NCBI GenBank assembly: GCA_946803715.1
Contig: CAMPET010000001.1
Coordinates: 43,758-107,757, forward strand
Origin: Beroe ovata
Taxonomy: Eukaryota > Ctenophora > Nuda > Beroida > Beroidae
Reading direction: 5' to 3'
DNA length: 64,000 nt
The notes beneath the pieces are model-generated. The model did not search any database, was not told the DNA's origin, and saw nothing but the letters and a program-made list of their open reading frames with translations. Position numbers and translations under genes: made by a program. Of the stretch, positions 54,201 through 64,000 are shown one piece after another. Every line of letters starts with the position of its first letter. Positions within the stretch are counted from its first letter, which is position 1.

Positions 54201-54904
54201 CAACTCTGTCACAGACGTTGATAGTCTAAACTCTAATCACATTGATTCCCGTCAACAATGTTTTAGAGTATGTGAATATAATGCTGTTTGTATACGTATA
54301 TTTAGTCTAATAAAACGAGAAAAAATCAATTCTGATAGGAAATCTATAGAAAAGACAAAAGTTGCCAAGTTGATAGGTTTTGGGACAATGGGACATGAAA
54401 ATCTTTGACTCCTAACCTGACTGTGCAGCAGCTTCCATTTCTTCCGGTGTGGACTTGGGAACTCGTGTAACAAGTTCGTTAGTTGCCTTGGGGGAAGAGG
54501 TTAATAATGGTTATAGCAACAGTGTTGTCATAGCAACAGTGTTGTCATAGCAACAGTGTTGTAAAACAACAGTAGCAACTGTGGCAAAACAAGGATCAGT
54601 AGCAGATACTCACGGGGTTATGAAGATCAACCCAATCATTGGTCGATGACTCAACAAACTCTCCGTTAATGAGGTTATGTGTCTTGTACTGAGAGTTAAT
54701 AAGGTTAGCTAACGCGAGAAGAGCAACTTTGGTACTTGAGAACTGCTTGAGTATGAGGAAAACATATGATTCTTGACTTGTCAACTTGAATAGTTAAAAT
54801 CAGACTGCAGAGTACAGACACACAACAGGGCTTACCAGCTCAGTACTCATGCATCTCAAGCCAAAGGCCGAGGGAAGTCTGGTGACAATCTTGTGAGAAA
54901 ACAT
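51266..54904 (-). CDS. ALDH6A1: Methylmalonate-semialdehyde dehydrogenase, mitochondrial
   Basis: CoA-dependent oxidation of methylmalonate and malonate semialdehydes in valine and thymine catabolism, in mitochondria. Thirteen minus-strand exons: 54904-54836, 54688-54614, 54486-54417, 53963-53857, 53625-53471, 53238-53060, 52972-~52880, 52831-52680, 52521-52363, 52265-52124, 52025-51885, 51627-51483 and 51336-51266. Exon 1 is an Arg/Ser-rich presequence ([20 protein letters not shown]). Conserved segments: [82 protein letters not shown], the catalytic Cys in [27 protein letters not shown] and [20 protein letters not shown]. The only flaw is the n at 52878, which hides the donor of exon 7. Phases fit everywhere else. 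Confidence 0.97.
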
Positions 54905-55077
54905 GGTTGACACTTAACCTAAATAATTATAGAACTGGTTAGAATAAACTATTTATGAAGTGAACTATTTATGAAGTGAACATATGAAGTGAAACAATTT
55001 ATGAAGTGAACGATATAGTCGGAATATGAGATAGATGTGGGAAATATAACAAAAAATATAATAAATTTCAATTAATC

Positions 55078-55800
55078 TTAACAAACAGTAAAATATGAAG
55101 AAAGTATCTCTTCGTCCTTTGAAATGGGTCGAATACTCATCAGAACAATCATTCTGAGGAACTGTGTGGGTTCAGAGTAATTTACATTCGGTATAAACTT
55201 TCTTTGTGACAGTTTCACCCTTTTCAAATCGACATCCACTTCACAATATCGTACATTAGCATCAGTTGTTCCCCCATTATTCACTATTTGGCCAACAGCC
55301 AAGGGATTGAGGGGTTTTGCAATTGATAACCATGACAAATCACAGGTTTTATATTGACACATCAAGTTCTTATGTGCACAAGACTTGTAAATCAGTCCTG
55401 ATATCCCACAGTTTTTGCCATCAATAAATTTTCCATCAGCACACTGGAAAATGAAGGAATTTGCCAGGGATTGAATCAGGAGTGATTCTCCTGCATTGTA
55501 AACTGTTCCCGGATAGTAAGCAACGATTGAATTCTCAGGAACTGATCCTTTAGATATGAAAACACCCCGGTTGTGTAACGAGCTGGGTCTTATCTCAACA
55601 TTGAATCCATGGGTGTCATAGAGAAATTGGTTATTCTGGTCTCTATCATTGCTGAAATTGTTCAGCTGATGATTTACAACTTCCAAATTATGAAGGGCTT
55701 CAATTTTGATTGAAGATCTTATACCAGTCTGCCTTTTAGCATGGTCTCTGAAGTTAATGTATATCCAAGGCAAGAACCTATGCTTGAATTTGAAGGTCAT
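55078..55800 (-). CDS. SETD9: SETD9-like SET-domain protein, intronless
   Basis: A 240-aa protein whose SET region spans about residues 68-238. Seen: NRGVFISKG (the N-terminal SET strand), VAYYPGTVY, FIFQCADGKFIDG, NPLAVGQIVNN (in the position of the SET NHS/C motif, here VNN) and EEILSSYF (in place of EELxxDY). I match it to SETD9 by these blocks from memory. Catalysis and substrate in that family are poorly defined, and the atypical VNN/SSYF motifs match that. The gene is one exon. It starts 106 bp downstream of the ETFBKMT stop, and the spacer contains an acceptor-like CTTATTTCTAG (about 55885-55895 on the minus strand), so the mRNA may be trans-spliced or carry its own short leader. Confidence 0.82.
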   Translation of the reverse strand: MTFKFKHRFLPWIYINFRDHAKRQTGIRSSIKIEALHNLEVVNHQLNNFSNDRDQNNQFLYDTHGFNVEIRPSSLHNRGVFISKGSVPENSIVAYYPGTVYNAGESLLIQSLANSFIFQCADGKFIDGKNCGISGLIYKSCAHKNLMCQYKTCDLSWLSIAKPLNPLAVGQIVNNGGTTDANVRYCEVDVDLKRVKLSQRKFIPNVNYSEPTQFLRMIVLMSIRPISKDEEILSSYFTVC

Positions 55801-55906
55801 AATGGCCTAAATCAATCTTAACATCACTTGATGTAGCTACAGGCCATCAAGATATGAAACCATTGTACCTACGGAATTTGAGAAACTAGAAATAAGAAGC
55901 ATCACA

Positions 55907-56572
55907 TTATCTGTTTGGAAATCTCAATTCATAAACTGATGCTGAATGGAATTCATCTGCTTCATCATCATTATCAATTGGATAAGTAGCAACCTTTCTG
56001 GCATATTTCTTGATAAAATCAAAACCAAACCTTCCAGGATCACCAATGAAAAATCTGTGACCTTGATAAGCTTGAACCTTGCTCCATTCCAGTATATTTT
56101 TAGCTATGTTTTCATCATAAAACATGTCACCAAGAAAAACAATAGAGTTCTCATTGAGAATTCTGTTTTGCTTTAATAGCAAGTTTTCACAGCTGAATGT
56201 TATATTGTTTACATTATTTAATTTGCAATTAAGTTGTGCAGCAATGTTAGCAACTTCATCTATATCATTACACAAGACAGATTTTGCTCCAGATAAACTA
56301 GAAGCAATTCCCAAAGCACCACAACCACTACCAATATCAATGACAGATCCTCCTCTGACAATTGCTGGATTGTCAAGAATGAAACGGCTTAAAGCTTGCC
56401 CTCCATGCCAGAAAATTGCCCAAAAAGGGTCATCCTTCAACTCTGAAACAGAACTTTGATGATACCATGGACAACTTCTATCAATGAGTAGGAGTTTTAA
56501 TTCAGGCACTGATTTAACACTCTTGACAATAGTATTTTGGACCACCAACTTTTGTAACTCCTTTATCATCAT
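55907..56572 (-). CDS. ETFBKMT: ETF-beta lysine methyltransferase, intronless
   Basis: A seven-beta-strand SAM-dependent methyltransferase of 221 aa. Motif I is VIDIGSGCGALGIAS (77-91); the acidic SAM-contact is in LCNDIDE (100-106); the family motif GDMFYDE is at 148-154; FIGDPGR is at 175-181. WAIFWHGGQALSRFILDNPA precedes motif I, as in human ETFBKMT. The human enzyme methylates lysines of electron-transfer-flavoprotein beta in mitochondria. The annotated frame here lacks an obvious presequence, so the true start or leader could differ. A two-codon upstream ORF (ATG AAA TGA, 56577-56569) overlaps the start, and TCTATTCTTTAG, acceptor-like, ends 1 bp before it. Same strand and 106 bp from the SETD9-like gene. 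Confidence 0.92.
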   Translation of the reverse strand: MMIKELQKLVVQNTIVKSVKSVPELKLLLIDRSCPWYHQSSVSELKDDPFWAIFWHGGQALSRFILDNPAIVRGGSVIDIGSGCGALGIASSLSGAKSVLCNDIDEVANIAAQLNCKLNNVNNITFSCENLLLKQNRILNENSIVFLGDMFYDENIAKNILEWSKVQAYQGHRFFIGDPGRFGFDFIKKYARKVATYPIDNDDEADEFHSASVYELRFPNR

Positions 56573-58373
56573 TTCATGCTAAAGAATAGAGATACTGCAG
56601 GTGGGACTTCATTTATATGGCAATGCTACATCTTGTTTGATGTGAACTTCATGTTCAAATACAGGTTTAAATAAGCATTACTTACAAAAAGCTGGGAATA
56701 AGGTTATGACATCCTGATGACACTGGTTCGATACCAGTAACACTATAGTAACACTGATGAAACCCAAAGTAAGTGAACTGTGTGAACTTGTGTCAGGGGG
56801 AGAAATCTTACTAAGTACTTTGGCATGTGTGGACTGTGGTGTAGTAGATCTATATAAGATCAAACATTATAATTATGGAAAAATGTCATGAGATTGCTAG
56901 CTATCCATCTTTTCTTGTAGAGTTTTCCCCTACCCTTAACGCTGCGGAAAACTAACTCCTTGCCAGAAATAAAATCCCACCAGCGAGGGTAGGGAGTAAA
57001 CCTACAAATCTTTTAAATATACTGTGAAACGCCCGTTATTTATTACAGTAAATATTATTCTGATAATTGAATTAAATTATCTTGAATATGTAATATCTTG
57101 GATCAAAGTCACTTGTCGGGCGATGCCAGACTGCTGATGGAAGCCGCAAAGCAAAACGAAATAAGCTGGCGCAGTGCAAACTTATCATCAATCGACAACA
57201 AAGTCATGTCACATATGCAGTATGCACACAATACGCCATGCCATCAACTATCGTAGAATAGAATAGAATAGAATAGAATATTTTTGACAGAAGGTCAACT
57301 CAATTATTCAGTGCCAATCTCAAACAGTTATATCAGTGTTAAGTAACCTTTTTTCTAGGTACCCAAATTAAGAACTTTCTAATTAAAAACAGTCCTGTGA
57401 ATTACAACATACAAAACAACATAAGAATATATTAACTTCAAAACTATGTAATAAATTAAGTTATAAGTAGTGAAAATGAAATACACAAAATTTAAAATGT
57501 TTATCATGTTTATCACATCATCGTATCACAAATTTTCAAAAATATGTTTAATTTCTCGAAACTCTGCAAAACTGTAACCTTATAGGACTTGTCTGTGCAC
57601 ACGTTGTCGATCGATGATAGACCCTGTCGAGTGTCGAGAATTTCGTTTTGCTCGCGCGCGGCGCAAACTTAATCTTTGGCACCCGTGTTCCCGCGCTGCG
57701 TGACCCAAATACTCCGCGCGCGCTGCGCGTCTCCGTGGTTTCTACGACTTTCTACGACTTTTCAGTTCACTGAGTAGAACCGGGGCGCGCAACGTGTGCA
57801 CAGGCACCCGATCGCGATTTTGCCTTTTGGCAAGGAATTACAATTGCGCGGCGCCGACGTTAGGGAAAATGTACAAANGCAGTTCTTCTTCCTCTAAATG
57901 TGGTTGTTCTTTTATGGATTCATTGGACACCTGAGTTTAAAGGTGGCGTTTTTTTGCAAATGGCTGTGAATGTGTTTTAGAGAATTGAGTGTTTTAGAGA
58001 ATTGAGATGGTTTAATACCATTATCCTTTTATTTATTTATTTATTTATTTGTCCATGTCCACTATTCCCTATGCAATACTTACTAATGTAATTCATTCTT
58101 TTCATTTATTAAGTGCTTTCTTTCTTGCTCTTCACAAGACTAACTTCATTCCTGCCAGTGCAGCAGGGGTTAATTCAATTATTTATTTGATTTGTTTAAT
58201 ATCATACCAAACTGACATTGGAAAGATTACATATCCATGGCATCAATTTGAAAGAGGGCAAAGTTGCCTTAGTCAGGTACTTTGATATCAGGAAGAATCA
58301 ATCTTCACTCAGTTCTCATCTAATACTTGGTTTTTCATAGCAAGCTGTTGGATGGTCTGATTGCAGAATAACC
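56573..58373. other. Intergenic with dispersed repeats
   Basis: A divergent interval between ETFBKMT (-) and the kleisin (+). It holds an AGAAT repeat at 57257-57279, the dispersed GC-rich repeat 57590-57803, an n at 57878 and ATTT repeats near 58030-58050. The frame 58049-58285 lacks any signature and precedes the kleisin start; it is probably untranslated. Confidence 0.55.
57590..57803. mobile_element. Chimeric copy of the two dispersed GC-rich repeats
   Basis: The left end TGTCTGTGCACACGTTG is the tip of the element at 26281. From 57607 it switches to GTCGATCGATGATAGACCCT, the block of 36837, and after 57671 returns to text of the 26.3-kb element (CCCGCGCTGCG ... CTACGACTTTTCAGTTCACT ... 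GGGGCGCGCAACGTGTGCACA). The ends therefore remain inverted repeats of about 17 bp. No coding capacity. Confidence 0.75.
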
Positions 58374-61300
58374 ATGTTTTTCTCTAAAGACATTCTTACA
58401 AAAAAGGGAGGACAGTTTTCAATTGTATGGCTTGCTGGTAATTTCAACACAGTTCATGGTTCAAAGCGGCTTGGGCTCAAGAAGAAGGACTATGTTTCAG
58501 TTGATGTGGTCAAGGCCTGGTAAGTACCAATTATTTGGATCTAGATCTATGGGTTTGGATCTTGTTCAATGGGCAGTTTCACGCTCAATTTAAATTTCTA
58601 TGAAACTCTTAATTTCAGTGGTGATATCCTAAATCCAAGAGCACAGTTCGCATTGAGGTTATCTTCAACACTCCTCATGGGTATCACAAGGGTCTATGAA
58701 AAGCAGATATCATTTGTCTATGGTGAGTGCTGCTAGCTTCTACAAATATTATTAAGAAGATTGTGCCAAATTACAGTTGATCAGGTCATAGTTCTTTTGA
58801 AAGTTTCTGTTTTTTGAACAATTGAATTTCAGATGAAGTGAAATCAATGTGGATCATTTTAAAGCAGGCATCTTTCCTGAATCCTACCAGTGTTGACTTG
58901 CCTACTCAGAGGAATGATTCATTTACCCTTGTCAATCCTCTTTGTTATTATGATAAGGAAATGGGCAATGAGCGCAGTGACATAAGATTCTATGCATCAT
59001 TGGGTGAGAAAATGTTGATGGAGGGTCAAGGAATCAAGGATGGGCCTTGCCATGAGACTCGAGGGGATTCAGCTTACTTTACTATCTCATTTGGTGATCA
59101 AGAAATGGAAGAGACTGGTGGATATGGTTAGTGGGAATTATGACCTTTTTATAATGGTAGAATCTCAAATCATATCACAATATCAGTGTCTGACAAGATG
59201 AAATTCATCGCAGAGCCAACTTTGATGATGATTGATGAAGGAACACCTGCCAAAAAACGGAAGATTAGTAAAGATAGTTTCTTAGACATCATTGAGGATC
59301 ATGATTCCCCTTTGAGGATGAAAGAAAGAGCCAAGATATCTTCAATTGAGGTAAACTCTGAAAATTGAGTTTAATTATAGATGATACAGCACCACTATGA
59401 AATTGGTCCCAATAGGTCATGTATAGATACCCGCCACAGAAAATGAGTGGGAACATCTTAGTCGTCAAAGAACTATTTAGCTACCTTTCGATCATTTGTG
59501 GAATTTGAAGGGCGCTATAGAAATTAAATAGCCGCCCCTCAAACTTTTGATACCGAAATTCCATCTCATTAGGAGCAGTTTAACCTAAGATGTACATTCC
59601 AATGAAATACCAATATCTTTGTATTCTAATGCCGAAACATACCTATCTTTTATTCGTTCGCGGGCAAAGATGACTCATATTATCTGACCGAATGATTTAA
59701 AATACTTGGACTACACTCCTATTCCAATATCCCCAAGGTTCCAGGAGAAGTGGATTTTGGATTGGCTGATGCAGAAACAACCAGACTTTTGAACATGTCA
59801 GCAGAGGAGTTGGAACAGCGTTTTGCCGAGTGTACTCAGACAGCAGGTTAGTTTGGGGGAATGAGACGGTTGTTACCACTGAACTCGTGAGACTGTGAAA
59901 GGAAGGCAGGAGTGTTTCACCAAATAGTCGTGAGACTACTGAACTGTAAACGTGAGACTGTGAAATTGCCGTGAGAGAGATGTTTTCACTGACTTCAACT
60001 GTACAATGGAATTGGGATTGTCTCCTATAATGATAATATCCTGACAAAATCCCCCAATATCAGCAGGTGACGAGACGACTGATGCTACTCTGATCCAAAC
60101 TTATAAACAACAGGCAGACATGACTGACATAGAGGATCCACTTCAAAACTTACAGTGTAAGTGTACCAAATCAAACTCGGATAATCGGATAGAATTGAAA
60201 GTATATGTTATACAGCCGTCAGCACTGTTATATGATTTAGCACACTATCAGTCGCTTCTCGGATAGAATCTTATGAAAAAATCCTACCTTCATTTCATGC
60301 CATTTCTTGCCCCTATATTTCTTCACAATTACCCAATTCACCTATAAACTCCCATAAACTCAATGAGTTTTATCTCTTTCTCTCTCTCGCATACTATAAA
60401 CACAATGATACAATACATCGATACATTGACTTATGTGTGTACTGTTTAGTACACGTCTGTGAGTCCAGGAGTATTGTGAAGTGGTAGGCAGTGATCTGGG
60501 TACGTAGTGTGTGTGTGTGTGTGTGTNAGGAGTGTTTCACCAAATAGTCGTGAGACTACTACTGAACTGTAAACGTGAGACTGTGAAATTGCCGTGAGAG
60601 AGAGAGATGTTTTCACTGACTTCAACTGTGTAATTGAATTGGGATTGTCTCCCATAATATCCTGACAAAATACCCCAATATCAGCAGGTGACGAGACGAC
60701 TGATGCTACAATGATCCAAACTGATAAACTACAGGCAGACATGACTGACATAGAGGATCCACTTCAAAACTTACCGTGTAAGTGTACCAAATCAAACTCG
60801 GATAATCGGATAGAATTGCAAGTATATGTATTATGTTATACAGCCGCCAGCACAGTTATATGATTTAGCACACTATCAGAGGCTTCTCGGATAGAATCTT
60901 ATAAAAAACCTACCTTCATTTCATGCCATTTCTTGCCCCTATATTTCTTCACAATTACCCAATTCACTTCTAAACATCCATGAACTCAATGAGTTTTATC
61001 TCTTTCTCTCTCTCTCGCATACTACAAACACAATGATACAATACATCGATACATTGAGTTATGTGTGTACTGTTTAGTACACGTCTGTGAGTCCAGGAGT
61101 AATGTGAAGTGGTAGGCAGTGATCTGGGTACGTAGTGTGTGTGTGTGGGTGTGGGTGTTTGTGTGTGTGTGTGTTAAAATATCAGTTCCATCAGATACAG
61201 CTCCGCTTTAATTCCCCCTCATATAATTCAGTTCAATATCCGTTATTTTCGATTCTGTTTGTCTCAGATGTAAATGATGATTTGTTGTCATTTATCTATG

Positions 61301-63251
61301 GGTTGTATGTCGCTCGTCGAGGGACTCAATGCATTTACGTGGTCCGCAGCTTCGTGGACTTCACATGAACAGCATGGAATCAGCGTGCTATCAATGAGTT
61401 AGGTGGTCTTATGATCATGGAGCAGGGATTGTGGTTTGCCTTGCACTGATTCTCAGGGTAGAAAGACGATGAATGATAAAGATTCAATTTCCTAGGGCTG
61501 CAAATTGCGGGAAGTACCCAATCGCTCGTTAAATGTTTGACGTAGATGATAACGGTGCAATAACATAACATCCAAGATTATTTACTGACAATTTAACTCC
61601 AAGAATCCACTTTCCGTGCTGGGACTTTGCTTAATATAATTCGTGCCTTCATTTCCCTCCAGTTGCTCCTTTATAAAACGCACGTCACGCGCGCATTTTT
61701 GAGCCCAGTTCCGTAGTTAAGCAGTTAGGCGTGATTTCGCGTTGCATGACTCCCGTCTCAACCACTTTTAAAGTGTATTATATAAGCGTATGCTGTCCTT
61801 CATTTTGGTGGAATGTTCATCATTGCATTGTGGAGGTTGCGATGTTGGCAGAATGATCTCCCCTAGCGCACGATTAATTTGATTTTTAAGTTTCATCCTT
61901 TCCTTTCCTTATATCATTTTGTTTTCCCCATAAAAACGACCATTGGTTCGAGAATTTTCATCCTATTTTCATGGTGTTTCAACGGGTCAATCCCATACTT
62001 TTCAAAGTTTCTTATTCAGTACTTGGTCATGATCTCATTAAATCGCAATTGATAAAACAGGCGAACCAAGTCTTTGAGTTTAATCTCATCATATCTCCTC
62101 ACAGTTAGTGAGCTCCAAGACTCTGCCATGGTTCCCGACTTCACGTGTCACATGGACGAGTCCTCTCGTGACACTGACACCGCATCACGTGGTTACCCTG
62201 ACAACGAGATGATCGCGGAGATCAGTGGTGTCAATGCGGATATCAGTAGTGTCAATGCGGAGATCAGTGGTGTCAACGCTAATCCTAGTGGAGGGGAGAT
62301 ACAGGATATGCTGATGCAAGAAATCTCAGACCGTAAGTTGATTGGGATCGTTTCCTCACAGAATGATACCTTCCCCAGTTCTCGATCGGTAGTCACTTGA
62401 TACAAGATCAAAATTTCTGCAATTCACCCTCTTTCAGTCTTTTGATTCAAAAGACTGATAGTCAGTGAATTGCTGCCGTGATCTGAGTTTATGCATCTCA
62501 CGTAATTTTATCGTTCTCTTGCTCTCATACGATTTGCTCTTTTTTGGTATAACGATTGTAAGTCAAGAATATCAGTCTCCCCATGAGCCATTCTATTCAT
62601 TTCAGGCATCCAGAACGACCCTTTCATCCAAGAAATGAACAAGGAAAATGTTGAGCCTGGTGGCGAGAATGACAAACCCGCGGGCGAGGAAATCACGACA
62701 AATGTTGAAAATGTTGAAAACAATGAAAATGTTCCTGAGAATAACGTGCGAACTCTGGAACAGACTCTGATTGATGAGGAGGAAGCTGATAAAGAGAATA
62801 GGGATCCTAATGCCCGGGGTCTAAGGAGGTCTAAGAGAACAGCTCTCAAAGAAGCGATGAGACCGGCACAGGAGAAGGTATGTTCTGGAAGGAGGCTAGG
62901 TTTGGTTTGTAGGCTTTGAAAAATTTCTTCGTCGTGGCTTGTGCTCTTATATACGAGAGGGAAAGTCAGAAGTGTCATGATGATTTGCGTTTGGTGCCTT
63001 GTTCAATTTAGGCGGAGGAAACTTTTTTGGTTTTTCACCTCTGGAATTTCTCGTCTTTCCGTAATAGACCGCTACCATTTCATTTTCAGGCGTTCGACGA
63101 CAGTATCGGCTCGTTCAGTCTGCCGGAAGCGCCGCCGAGTGTTACTGTTGCCCCCGCCGCACGCCGAAAGAGGAAGCGGCAGTTAGTGGTTGACAAGAAT
63201 ACCCAGCAATCTGTCAAGGATATGAAGAAATTTATGAAGAATTCACGTAAG
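58374..63251 (+). CDS. REC8: REC8-like meiotic cohesin kleisin, 5' part (3' end in gap or beyond)
   Basis: Alpha-kleisin that closes the cohesin ring by linking SMC3 and SMC1; REC8 acts in meiosis. Exons in phase: 58374-58519, 58619-58722, 58833-59126, 59187-59350, 59738-59846, 60067-60156, 60688-60777 (duplicate), 62105-62332, 62606-62877 and 63090-63251; more must follow the N gap. The N-terminal Rad21/Rec8 domain is clear: MFFSKDILTKKGGQFSIVWLA, a long K-rich insertion, then SVDVVKACGDIL and LLMGITRVYEKQISFVYDEV. The middle is acidic and low-complexity, with three ISxVNA repeats (62220-62280). A basic RRKRKRQLVVDKNTQ block in the last exon resembles the REC8/RAD21 RRKRxL-VD motif, closer to REC8. 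The C-terminal winged helix is not in the window. RAD21 or RAD21L remain possible. Confidence 0.8.
59908..61165. repeat. 620-bp tandem duplication carrying one kleisin exon
   Basis: Copy A (59908-60527) and copy B (60528-about 61165) match over their full length, with scattered substitutions and small indels. Each carries one 90-bp exon (60067-60156; 60688-60777), starting and ending in phase 1, plus a downstream GT microsatellite. The n at 60527 sits exactly at the copy junction inside the GT repeat. Confidence 0.92.
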
Positions 63252-63479
63252 GTAAGCGAGGGGGGTCAATCATCCTGGTTTGACAGGTTCGACAACTTCT
63301 CGCCACGAGAGATTCCAATTCATAGTCGTGGGAACCGGTGAGGGCACGCTGAGAGCACCATATATCGTTGTTACTTTGACAGCGGACACGACACGTGCTG
63401 AAATCGTGATATTTCTGTCTGGGAACGCTGTATATGGATAAATTTAAAATTGTGCCAAGACAAGTTTATTGTCACGATT

Positions 63480-63514
63480 GGTGATGATGATGATGATGAT
63501 GATGATGATGGTGT

Positions 63515-63545
<31 letters not shown>

Positions 63546-63555
63546 CGTGTGTGTG
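63480..63555. repeat. GAT then GT microsatellites
   Basis: About nine GAT units followed by GTGT with minor interruptions. Minus-strand His-rich frames here are repeat artefacts. Confidence 0.95.
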
Positions 63556-63615
63556 ATTCTCAAGGAATAATGAAGAGGGAGGAGATGTATCGAGTGTTGC
63601 CTGAGGCAACTTGCT

Positions 63616-63935
63616 NNNNNNNNNNNNNNNNNNNNNNNNNNNNNNNNNNNNNNNNNNNNNNNNNNNNNNNNNNNNNNNNNNNNNNNNNNNNNNNNNNNNN
63701 NNNNNNNNNNNNNNNNNNNNNNNNNNNNNNNNNNNNNNNNNNNNNNNNNNNNNNNNNNNNNNNNNNNNNNNNNNNNNNNNNNNNNNNNNNNNNNNNNNNN
63801 NNNNNNNNNNNNNNNNNNNNNNNNNNNNNNNNNNNNNNNNNNNNNNNNNNNNNNNNNNNNNNNNNNNNNNNNNNNNNNNNNNNNNNNNNNNNNNNNNNNN
63901 NNNNNNNNNNNNNNNNNNNNNNNNNNNNNNNNNNN
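63616..63935. other. Assembly gap of 320 N
   Basis: Unsequenced. The remaining kleisin exons either lie in it or past the window. The 65 bp after it are CCCTAACTCCCA-type tandem repeats. Confidence 1.
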
Positions 63936-64000
63936 TCCCTAACTCCCACTCCACAATTCCCACCACTCCCTAACTCCCATTCCCTAATTCCCACTGCTCC

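Noticed and set aside
61271-61368. Possible extra kleisin exon after the duplication
   Set aside because: An acceptor exists and the frame is open, but it ends in a stop without a donor, while 62105-62332 continues the acidic kleisin linker in phase.
63472-63994. Frames across the N gap
   Set aside because: Made of unknown residues and microsatellite His repeats; not sequence evidence.

Overview
The window is nuclear DNA from an intron-rich animal. Most genes are split into 9-15 short exons with GT-AG introns, and the proteins are metazoan in type: class A GPCRs, an opsin with the retinal-binding lysine, Ig domains, a trypsin-CUB-LDLa protease, a BET bromodomain protein, a cohesin kleisin, DPAGT1, ALDH6A1, V-ATPase subunit A and LC8. 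A lysine-bearing opsin argues against sponges and placozoans. A compact, intron-dense, roughly 40% GC genome with possible trans-splice acceptors would fit a ctenophore, but this is a low-confidence guess. Single n characters (6174, 12772, 26818, 28387, 40516, 52878, 57878, 60527) and a 320-base N run (63616-63935) mark assembly gaps. All multi-exon models were built by hand from reading frame, splice phase and family resemblance; none is backed by transcripts.

Layout. 1-3.2 kb: the 3' part of an amine-type GPCR (+). 5.0-25.8 kb: a secreted three-Ig, two-cysteine-module protein (+, 13 exons, 542 aa). Its first intron holds an antisense retroelement scrap, and its 8.6-kb third intron holds a complete opsin-like gene on the opposite strand (8.3-12.1 kb). 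Many exons here lie beside minisatellites. 26.3 kb: a foldback element with terminal inverted repeats. 27.9-32.8 kb: V-ATPase catalytic subunit A (+, 15 coding exons, 607 aa). 33.6-34.5 kb: an intronless Asp/Glu-racemase-like gene (+). 35.3-36.5 kb: two tandem LC8 dynein light chain genes encoding identical proteins (+). 36.8-37.0 kb: palindromes and a composite repeat. 39.1-43.0 kb: a trypsin-CUB-LDLa protease (+, 11 exons, 524 aa). 43.4-46.3 kb: DPAGT1 (-, 10 exons, 411 aa). 47.3-50.0 kb: an intronless BET protein (-, 894 aa). 51.3-54.9 kb: ALDH6A1 (-, 13 exons). 55.1-56.6 kb: two intronless lysine methyltransferase genes, SETD9-like and ETFBKMT, 106 bp apart on the same strand. 58.4-63.3 kb: the 5' part of a REC8-like meiotic kleisin (+), running into the N gap and containing a 620-bp tandem duplication that copies one in-frame exon.

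The genes do not form one pathway. Possible functional links are ALDH6A1 with ETFBKMT (both mitochondrial catabolism), BET with the kleisin (chromatin) and the opsin with the neighbouring amine-type GPCR (sensory or neural signalling). The most unusual items are the nested opsin with altered core residues, the architecture of its host Ig gene, the protease that has lost a cysteine pair together with its specificity aspartate, and the closely spaced intronless methyltransferase pair.
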